A stretch of DNA of 10,691 nt from NCBI GenBank assembly GCA_913064995.1, contig CAJYBL010000036.1:1-10691 (forward strand). The letters run 5' to 3'. The first letter of the stretch is position 1. The number at the start of each line of letters is the position of its first letter. Under the pieces are notes generated by a model. It had not been told where the DNA came from. It worked only from the letters and a program-made list of their open reading frames with translations, and ran no database searches. Made by a program: the position numbers and the translations under genes. Of this stretch, positions 1-5,613 are shown in pieces. Source of the DNA: an uncultured Alphaproteobacteria bacterium. Its GTDB lineage: Bacteria; Pseudomonadota; Alphaproteobacteria; Puniceispirillales; Puniceispirillaceae.

Positions 1-377
1 GTATCCCACATGTTAATTCACCTGCTGGCAAACGTGTTGAAGTGCGTTTTCCAGATGCAACAGCAAACCCATATCTGTCATTCTCGGCCATGCTGATGGC
101 CGGCGTTGACGGTATCCGCAACAAGATTCACCCCGGTGATGCGATGGATAAGGATCTTTATGATCTGCCACCTGAAGAATTGTCACAAATCCCAACCGTT
201 TGTGGATCACTTCGTGAGGCGCTTGACGCGTTGAACGAAGACCGCGCCTATCTAACACAGGGCAACGTGTTCACTGACGATCAGATCGACGCCTTTATTG
301 AGTTGAAAATGCAAGATGTGATCCGTCTGGAGCACACACCTGCACCTGTCGAATTTGATATGTATTATTCATATTAA
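1..377 (+). CDS. glnA: Glutamine synthetase type I, C-terminal part (5' truncated)
   Basis: This is the last 124 codons of glutamine synthetase, which makes glutamine from glutamate, ammonia and ATP in the cytoplasm. The reading frame is open from base 3 (IPHVNSPAGKRVEVRFPD) and ends with TAA at 375-377. The stretch NPYLSFSAMLMAGVDGI followed by NKIHPG is the conserved end of the bacterial GlnA catalytic domain. DLYDLPPEE carries the tyrosine (codon 159-161) that matches the adenylylation site, Tyr397 of E. coli, so the enzyme is probably controlled by GlnE-type adenylylation. The protein ends in PVEFDMYYSY, close to the usual GSI-beta end. An internal GTG at 42 is not a start; it lies inside the conserved domain. 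A strong terminator follows 20 bp after the stop. The promoter and any GlnB partner gene lie outside the window. Confidence 0.96.
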   Translation, partial: IPHVNSPAGKRVEVRFPDATANPYLSFSAMLMAGVDGIRNKIHPGDAMDKDLYDLPPEELSQIPTVCGSLREALDALNEDRAYLTQGNVFTDDQIDAFIELKMQDVIRLEHTPAPVEFDMYYSY

Positions 378-397
378 GCGTTCGCAAAGATAATCTG

Positions 398-426
398 AAA
401 AGGCGGGTCTGGTGCCCGCCTTTTTT
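398..426 (+). terminator. Rho-independent terminator of glnA
   Basis: A perfect 6-bp GC stem, GGCGGG (402-407) with CCCGCC (415-420), has a 7-nt loop. It is flanked by AAAA on the left and followed by six T residues (421-426). It begins 20 bp after the glnA stop, so it should end the glnA transcript and isolate parE from it. The A-tract/T-tract symmetry could make it work in both directions. Confidence 0.88.
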
Positions 427-527
427 GTGCCACCCCACAAATCTGCCGTTTCGGTTGCGCTTTTGGGTTTTTTGCCAACCAATCACAACATATTGGCCAT
501 TAAACAACATATCATTGCTAGATACGG

Positions 528-557
528 TAGACAGACGCTATCCAAGACCGATATACT
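528..557 (+). promoter_or_regulatory. Predicted sigma70-type promoter of parE
   Basis: TAGACA (528-533) matches TTGACA at five of six positions. TATACT (552-557) matches TATAAT at five of six. They are 18 bp apart. Transcription would start near 564 and leave a leader of about 46 nt before the ATG at 610. The site lies downstream of the glnA terminator, as expected for an independent parE promoter. The call rests on consensus matching only. Confidence 0.5.
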
Positions 558-609
558 GTCTTAATGCCGTATTCCGCTGGCAAACGCCTTTAAACCCGAT
601 GAGTGATTG

Positions 610-2592
610 ATGGCTGATCTATTTGGCAATGCCGCAAAAACTGATGATTATGATGCGTCCAACATCGAGGTATTGGAAGGGCTAGAGCCTGTTCGCCATC
701 GTCCGGGAATGTATATTGGCGGCACAGACGACCGTGCTTTACATCATCTTGCTGCTGAGATTCTCGACAATTCGATGGATGAGGCTGTTGCTGGCCATGC
801 CAACCGCATTGATATTCATCTTGAGTCTGCCGACCGTTTAACTATTCGCGATAACGGGCGCGGCATGCCGACTGGCAAACATCCAAAATTTCCCAATCAA
901 TCCGCCGTTGAAGTCATTATGACAACGCTTCATGCTGGCGGTAAATTTTCTGGCAAAGCCTATGCTACCTCGGGCGGTCTGCATGGTGTTGGTGCGTCAG
1001 TCGTGAATGCGTTATCAAGCGATTTGATGGTTGAAATTGCGCGTGACAAAATTTTGTTTCAACAGCGATTTTCGCGCGGCAAGCCGCTTGGCCCGCTGGT
1101 TGAAATTGGCGCCGCCCCTAATCGCCGCGGCACATCGGTTAGCTTTACGCCCGATACTGAAATTTTTGGTGCTGGCGCGAAATTCCGCCCTGCCACGCTG
1201 TATCGGATGGCACGATCCAAGGCCTATCTATTTGCCGGTGTTGAAATTCGTTGGCGTTGCGATCCGGTATTGCTTGGCAATGATGGTGCCATTCCGGCCG
1301 AGGCCAGCCTGCATTATCCGGGCGGCCTTGCCGATTATCTTACCGATGCGACCACTGACAAAGCCTTGATGATTTCCACACCCTTTGCCGAAGTGGTAGA
1401 GCTTGACGGGCTGAAATTTGAATGGGCCATCACTTGGCTTGGCCCGGGTGAAGACGGCTTTTTCCATAGCTATTGCAACACGGTACCAACACCATCAGGC
1501 GGAACGCATGAAACAGGCTTTCGCCAAGCCATCGTTCGCGGCCTTCGCAGCTTTGGCGATTTGGTTGGCAATAAAAAAGCCGCTGATATCACGGCTGATG
1601 ATGCGTTTGCTGGCGGCGCGATCATGTTGTCGGTGTTTTTGCGCGATCCGCAATTTCAGGGTCAGACCAAAGACCGTCTCGTGTCTAATGACGCAACCCG
1701 CCAAACCGAACAGGCGGTTCGTGACCGGTTTGATCAATGGCTGTCGGCCGATGCTGGACGTGCAACATTTTTGCTGGATGCCGCGATTGAGCGCGCAGAT
1801 GACCGTAAACGCCGTAAAAAAGAAAAAGAAGTTGCGCGGAAATCGGCAACAAGACGTCTGCGCCTGCCTGGCAAATTGGCTGATTGTTCGTCAAGCGATA
1901 ATGAAGCAACCGAATTATTCTTAGTCGAGGGTGATTCTGCTGGTGGGTCGGCAAAACAAGCACGCGACCGAAAAATTCAGGCGGTATTGCCACTTCGCGG
2001 TAAAATCTTAAATGTAGCAAGCGCATCGATCGAAAAGTTAAGTGCCAACCAAGAATTATCGGATCTATCCTTGGCATTCGGCGTCAAAACTGGAAAGGAT
2101 TTCCGGCTTGATGATCTTCGCTATGGCCGGATCATCATCATGACCGATGCCGATGTTGATGGCGCGCATATCGCAGCATTGCTAATGACCTATTTTTACC
2201 GTGAAATGCCCCAGCTTGTTGAGGCTGGACGGCTTTATCTGGCGCAGCCGCCGCTCTATCGGCTAACACAAGGCGGCAAAACCGTCTACGCACTTGATGA
2301 AGAACAGCGCGAAGCCAGTATGAAAAACATCTTTGATGGGCGCGGCAAGGTTGAAATCAGCCGCTTTAAGGGGCTTGGTGAAATGCCACCATCACAATTG
2401 AAAGAAACAACGATGAATCTGGCAAGCCGCCGCTTGCTGCAGGTTTCATTGCCGCTTCGTGACTCGGTTGGCGCCGATTTGCGGCGTCACACTGACCAGC
2501 TGGTCAATACATTAATGGGTAAAAAGGCCGAATTGCGGTTTGGTTATATCCGCGATCATGCCGAAGATGCGCTGGCCAACCTTGATTTATAG
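610..2592 (+). CDS. parE: DNA topoisomerase IV subunit B
   Basis: The 660-residue product is the ATPase subunit of topoisomerase IV, which with ParC unlinks daughter chromosomes. The N-terminal GHKL ATPase shows EILDNSMDEAVAG (Glu50 and Asn54 match the catalytic Glu and Mg-binding Asn of GyrB), DNGRGMP (Asp81) and GGLHGVGASVVNALS (about 122-136). The transducer has the QTK loop at 352-354. The TOPRIM metal-binding residues are EGDS at 440-443 and DADVDG at 513-518, followed by RFKGLGEMPP. ParE rather than GyrB is chosen because the length is about 660 rather than about 800 and the GyrB-specific insert is absent. ATG at 610 is preferred over TTG at 607; neither has a strong Shine-Dalgarno. The gene heads a likely two-gene unit with the membrane protein 24 bp downstream. 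The catalytic tyrosine would be in ParC, which is not in the window. Confidence 0.96.
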   Translation: MADLFGNAAKTDDYDASNIEVLEGLEPVRHRPGMYIGGTDDRALHHLAAEILDNSMDEAVAGHANRIDIHLESADRLTIRDNGRGMPTGKHPKFPNQSAVEVIMTTLHAGGKFSGKAYATSGGLHGVGASVVNALSSDLMVEIARDKILFQQRFSRGKPLGPLVEIGAAPNRRGTSVSFTPDTEIFGAGAKFRPATLYRMARSKAYLFAGVEIRWRCDPVLLGNDGAIPAEASLHYPGGLADYLTDATTDKALMISTPFAEVVELDGLKFEWAITWLGPGEDGFFHSYCNTVPTPSGGTHETGFRQAIVRGLRSFGDLVGNKKAADITADDAFAGGAIMLSVFLRDPQFQGQTKDRLVSNDATRQTEQAVRDRFDQWLSADAGRATFLLDAAIERADDRKRRKKEKEVARKSATRRLRLPGKLADCSSSDNEATELFLVEGDSAGGSAKQARDRKIQAVLPLRGKILNVASASIEKLSANQELSDLSLAFGVKTGKDFRLDDLRYGRIIIMTDADVDGAHIAALLMTYFYREMPQLVEAGRLYLAQPPLYRLTQGGKTVYALDEEQREASMKNIFDGRGKVEISRFKGLGEMPPSQLKETTMNLASRRLLQVSLPLRDSVGADLRRHTDQLVNTLMGKKAELRFGYIRDHAEDALANLDL

Positions 2593-2616
2593 CATTCCCC
2601 AGATTTCGAGGTTTTC

Positions 2617-3003
2617 ATGCGCCCACAACTAGCACTTCGACTTATTGGTGGCGGGCTGGTTTTGCAAGGGCTGCTATTTTACAGCTTTGCAACACCGCTG
2701 ACGATCCAGATTTTTCCCGGCGCCAGCGATGAAGCGGTTCATGTTGGCATGATCATGCGGCGCGGCCTTGCGGCAATGTCTTTTCTGGCAGGTCTGGTCA
2801 TTTTTCTGGTTCGCGATGATGGATATCGAACAACAAAACGCGTGTTATTCGGCTGTGGCATTGGATTTGCCGCCATTACCTTGTCACTGATTAATATCCT
2901 GGCCAAACAGGCCGCGGTTATCCCGCTTCCCGCAATCGCGCTTTATGGCTTTGTCGCGGTCTATGCGCTGTATATTTCGGTTCGCAAGCGAAAAACAGCC
3001 TAG
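2617..3003 (+). CDS. Four-helix integral membrane protein of unknown function
   Basis: I do not recognise this 128-residue protein. It has four hydrophobic segments, at about residues 9-26, 50-65, 76-95 and 102-122, short loops and a basic tail (RKRKTA). The spacing and the Arg/Lys positions (RR at 48-49, the charged loop 66-75, the basic C-terminus) suggest that both termini are cytoplasmic. There is no cleavable signal peptide, cysteine pair or catalytic motif. GAGG at 2608-2611, 5 nt before the ATG, is a good ribosome binding site. The gene starts 24 bp after parE with no terminator between, so it is probably read from the parE promoter. Codon use resembles its neighbours, so I treat it as a real gene. 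A role linked to topoisomerase IV should not be assumed from position alone. Confidence 0.85.
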   Translation: MRPQLALRLIGGGLVLQGLLFYSFATPLTIQIFPGASDEAVHVGMIMRRGLAAMSFLAGLVIFLVRDDGYRTTKRVLFGCGIGFAAITLSLINILAKQAAVIPLPAIALYGFVAVYALYISVRKRKTA

Positions 3004-3006
3004 CCG

Positions 3007-3708
3007 CTAATCAGCAGCGCGCTCAAATAATGACTCAAGCGCGTTTGTAACGGCCTTGGGTGCTTCGATTGATGACAAATGACCAATGCCATTTAGCAGG
3101 CATAATTCGGCCTGTGGTGCAAGGCTCGCCATTTCAATCGTCAAGTTTGGTGGGGTCAAAACATCCAAATTGCCACATAAAACAAGGACCGGCGCAGTAA
3201 AGCTGGCCAAAGTGTCATGCTGGGCTCGCCGCCGCATAATCGCGGTTTGTTGTTGGACAAAGCCAATGCGCCCGATATCGGCTGCCATGGCCAGAACATC
3301 GGCAACAATCACCTCATCTTGCAATGCCGCCTCAGATAATAGGCGCGGCATCAAATGGCGTGTGATGCCTTGGAAGCCTTTATGTTTGGCAAGAGCGATT
3401 GCTTGTTGGCGTCGGCGTTGGCTTTCGGTGCTGTCATCGTGGCAATTGCTGCTAAGCAATGCCATAGCTGCCATCCGCTGCGGTGCCAGCCGCGCCATTT
3501 CCAAAGCCACATAACCACCCATTGACAGGCCAATGGGCACCAATGGGCCATCACAAAGATCAAGCGCCGCCAGTGCCATTTCATGAATTGAATCATGGCG
3601 CGTTGTATCAGCGATATAACCCTGATTTGGCAGGCTGGCGCGCTGTTTGGCAAAAAGCAATTCCGTGCAAAGAAGGCCTGGAATAAAAATTGGTGTGAAT
3701 GACGGCAT
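3007..3708 (-). CDS. Alpha/beta-fold hydrolase
   Basis: The 233-residue protein is a compact serine hydrolase of the alpha/beta superfamily. FIPGLLC (8-14) is the oxyanion-hole loop after strand 3, with PG in place of the common HG. GLSMGG (60-65) is the nucleophile elbow, with Ser62. GNLDVLTPP places the acid at Asp182 and GIGHLSSIEAP places the base at His210. The triad is therefore complete. There is no signal peptide, so it is cytoplasmic. The cap between about 110 and 165 is short and rich in Arg and Gln. Length and motifs resemble BioH/PcaD-like carboxylesterases, but the substrate cannot be read from the sequence. The stop codon (TAG) lies 3 bp from that of the converging membrane protein. 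Upstream it diverges from the helicase gene. The ATG at 3706-3708 has only a weak GAG-type ribosome binding site. Confidence 0.92.
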   Translation of the reverse strand: MPSFTPIFIPGLLCTELLFAKQRASLPNQGYIADTTRHDSIHEMALAALDLCDGPLVPIGLSMGGYVALEMARLAPQRMAAMALLSSNCHDDSTESQRRRQQAIALAKHKGFQGITRHLMPRLLSEAALQDEVIVADVLAMAADIGRIGFVQQQTAIMRRRAQHDTLASFTAPVLVLCGNLDVLTPPNLTIEMASLAPQAELCLLNGIGHLSSIEAPKAVTNALESLFERAAD

Positions 3709-3740
3709 CGAACGCTCGATAAGGATGATAGAATGAAAGA

Positions 3741-3769
3741 TTGACCTGAGCAGCTTTACTCTGTATCAC
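3741..3769 (+). promoter_or_regulatory. Possible promoter of the DEAD-box helicase gene
   Basis: TTGACC (3741-3746, five of six to consensus) is followed after 17 bp by TATCAC (3764-3769, four of six). A transcript from here would start near 3776 and carry a leader of about 95 nt before the TTG start at 3870. It lies in the divergent gap with the hydrolase gene. The -10 match is only fair. Confidence 0.35.
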
Positions 3770-3856
3770 CAGCAACGTTGAAAGCCCATAAAAACTTATG
3801 GAATTTACGGTAAAATGCCCTCTTGGGGCGCCAAACCGTTTCTCGTCAATATCAGT

Positions 3857-3861
3857 AAGGA
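3857..3861 (+). promoter_or_regulatory. Ribosome binding site that decides the helicase start
   Basis: AAGGA at 3857-3861, preceded by T (TAAGGA), lies 8 nt before a TTG codon at 3870. That TTG begins the sequence LKFSDLGLSDEL, exactly where RhlE-like helicases begin. The in-frame ATG at 3798 has no Shine-Dalgarno and would add 24 residues that look nothing like the family. Confidence 0.7.
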
Positions 3862-3869
3862 ACTTATCC

Positions 3870-5459
3870 TTGAAATTTTCAGATCTCGGCCTCAGTGACG
3901 AGCTAAGCCGGGCGGTAGCCGATTTAGGTTATACCAGCCCAACACCCATCCAAGAAAAATCCATCCCCATTGTTTTGATGGGCCGCGATATTCTTGGCTC
4001 GGCGCAGACCGGCACTGGCAAAACTGCCTCATTCACCTTGCCGATGATTGATATTCTGGCCTCAGGCCGCGCCAAGGCACGCCTGCCCCGCTCGCTTATT
4101 CTTGCGCCAACGCGCGAATTAGCGGCACAGGTTGCCGATTCTTTCGAAAAATTCAGCTCATACCATAAATTAAGCATGGCATTATTGATCGGCGGCGTCA
4201 GCTTTACCGAACAGAATGCAGCGCTCAGCAAGGGTGTTGATGTTCTGATCGCCACGCCGGGTCGGTTGCTAGATCATTTCGAACGCGGCAAAGTGCTGTT
4301 AAATGATGTGAAAATTCTGGTGATTGACGAAGCCGACCGGATGCTTGATATGGGCTTTATCCCCGATGTTGAGCGGATCGCTAGTCTGTTACCACGAATG
4401 CGCCAAACGCTGTTTTTCTCGGCAACATTGTCTGATGATATTCAGAAGCTTGGCGCAAAATTTGTGATGAATCCAAAGGTCATTGAAGTGGCCCCGCCAG
4501 CGGCAACAGCCGATACGGTTGCCCAGCATTTGATTTGGACTGACGTCAAGAAAAAGCGCCAGATTTTGCGCGATATCCTGCGTCATGAAGCGGTCAAGAA
4601 TGCCGTTATTTTCTGTAATAGGAAACGCGATATCGCCGAATTGATTAAATCACTGACGCGGCATGGCTTTTCGGCTGTTGCCCTTCACGGTGACATGACC
4701 CAATCAGCGCGCCTTGAAGCCCTACAGCGGTTTAAAGATGGCGAAGTTCCGCTTATGATTGCCTCGGATGTGGCTGCACGCGGGCTTGATATTGCCGGTC
4801 TTAGCCATGTTTTCAATTTTGATGTGCCAAGCCATGCTGAAGATTATGTTCATCGCATTGGCCGGACTGGTCGCGCTGGCAAATCAGGACGTGCCTTTAC
4901 CATCGCTGCCAGCCAAGATGACATCAAATATATTAGCTTTATCGAAAAGCTGATTGGCAAGCCTGTTCCGCAAATCACCGTTGTTAATGGCAAGATTGTT
5001 GAATCAGCAGCAAAATCATCAGCGTCAAAACCCACAATCAGTGATGGTCAAAACGTTGCCAAAACCTATAACGACCAATCAAGTGCAACCAGCGCACCGA
5101 CAGAAGAGGGTGGCGAAAAACCGGCGTCAAAGAGTCGTGGTCGCGGCAGAAATGCCAAGAAAACAGCGGAAAAGCCCGTCGAAACTGACGCGTCAAAAAG
5201 TGATGGGGTGCAAAATGACGTGGTGCAAATTCATGCAGGCAGCGACAAACCCGCTAAGCCAGCAAAGGCAAAATCGGCTGCCCGTCCATCTAGCGGCTCA
5301 TCTATCGGGTCTTCATCGGCGCAAGCGGCAAAATCAGCAGCCAAAACAGCCGCAAAAAACAAAAACCGAAATCGCAATGATGAATTGCCATCACCACCAG
5401 ATTGCTCGGGAAATACTTTGGCTGAAACAGGCCATGTTCCGGCCTTTTTGCGCCGCTAG
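3870..5459 (+). CDS. DEAD-box ATP-dependent RNA helicase, RhlE-like
   Basis: This is an ATP-dependent RNA helicase for remodelling RNA in the cytoplasm (ribosome assembly or mRNA decay). From the TTG start it has 529 residues. Visible motifs are the Q motif (FSDLGL to TPIQ), motif I AQTGTGKT (45-52, Lys51), Ia PTRELAAQ, Ib TPGRL, motif II DEAD (153-156), motif III SAT (184-186), IV VIFCNRK, V ASDVAARGLDI and VI HRIGRTGR (328-335). The two RecA-like domains end near residue 375. A tail of about 150 residues follows, rich in Ala, Lys, Ser and Arg, with RGRGR and NKNRNRN patches; it is probably disordered and RNA-binding. The last residues, GHVPAFLRR, resemble the conserved end I recall in alphaproteobacterial RhlE-type helicases. 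It diverges from the hydrolase and converges on pepN. Other starts are possible, including ATG 3798 (553 residues). Confidence 0.94.
   Translation: MKFSDLGLSDELSRAVADLGYTSPTPIQEKSIPIVLMGRDILGSAQTGTGKTASFTLPMIDILASGRAKARLPRSLILAPTRELAAQVADSFEKFSSYHKLSMALLIGGVSFTEQNAALSKGVDVLIATPGRLLDHFERGKVLLNDVKILVIDEADRMLDMGFIPDVERIASLLPRMRQTLFFSATLSDDIQKLGAKFVMNPKVIEVAPPAATADTVAQHLIWTDVKKKRQILRDILRHEAVKNAVIFCNRKRDIAELIKSLTRHGFSAVALHGDMTQSARLEALQRFKDGEVPLMIASDVAARGLDIAGLSHVFNFDVPSHAEDYVHRIGRTGRAGKSGRAFTIAASQDDIKYISFIEKLIGKPVPQITVVNGKIVESAAKSSASKPTISDGQNVAKTYNDQSSATSAPTEEGGEKPASKSRGRGRNAKKTAEKPVETDASKSDGVQNDVVQIHAGSDKPAKPAKAKSAARPSSGSSIGSSSAQAAKSAAKTAAKNKNRNRNDELPSPPDCSGNTLAETGHVPAFLRR
5429..5449 (+). terminator. 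Terminator-like hairpin inside the end of the helicase gene
   Basis: AGGCC (5429-5433) pairs with GGCCT (5441-5445) around a 7-nt loop, and TTTT follows to 5449. The structure lies within the codons for the C-terminal GHVPAFL, 10 bp before the stop codon ends. The stem is only 5 bp, so this may be a weak terminator or coincidental. No better candidate is present in the gap that follows. Confidence 0.38.
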
Positions 5460-5505
5460 CATTACGGTAAAACGCAATTGAAAATCGCCTGATAGTTGCG
5501 TCCAG

Positions 5506-5531
5506 TCATCTCCCATGATCATCTCCCATGG
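5506..5531 (+). repeat. 13-bp tandem duplication in the helicase-pepN gap
   Basis: TCATCTCCCATGA (5506-5518) is followed directly by TCATCTCCCATGG (5519-5531), identical at 12 of 13 positions. It lies in the 129-bp non-coding gap between two converging genes, where slippage duplications are well tolerated. No function is implied. Confidence 0.8.
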
Positions 5532-5564
5532 TTAACGCCGCCGATGTCCGTTTCATCAAAATAT

Positions 5565-5613
5565 GCCATATGGCCCATCACCCGTCGGTTACGCGGGTGT
5601 CGGGCTATCGCCC
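5565..5613 (-). repeat. Cluster of three short dyads at the 3' end of pepN
   Basis: There are three adjacent palindromes: GCCATATGGC (5565-5574, perfect), CACCCG/CGGGTG (5579-5584 with 5594-5599, 9-nt loop, enclosing the pepN TAA) and GGGC/GCCC (5602-5605 with 5610-5613, 4-nt loop, in the last pepN codons). On the pepN transcript they would form consecutive hairpins, but no T-run follows, so this is not a classical intrinsic terminator. It could protect the 3' end or mark a Rho-dependent end. Confidence 0.35.

Noticed and set aside
425..610. 61-residue plus-strand reading frame between glnA and parE
   Set aside because: It begins inside the glnA terminator T-run, has no ribosome binding site, runs across the predicted parE promoter and has an implausible composition.
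1418..1924. 168-residue frame within parE
   Set aside because: It lies wholly inside conserved parE sequence in another frame and has no recognisable domain or ribosome binding site.
4954..5481. 175-residue plus-strand frame overlapping the helicase tail
   Set aside because: It is the +1 shadow of a low-complexity Lys/Ala/Ser-rich region; its Gln/Arg/Lys-rich product follows from that codon bias.
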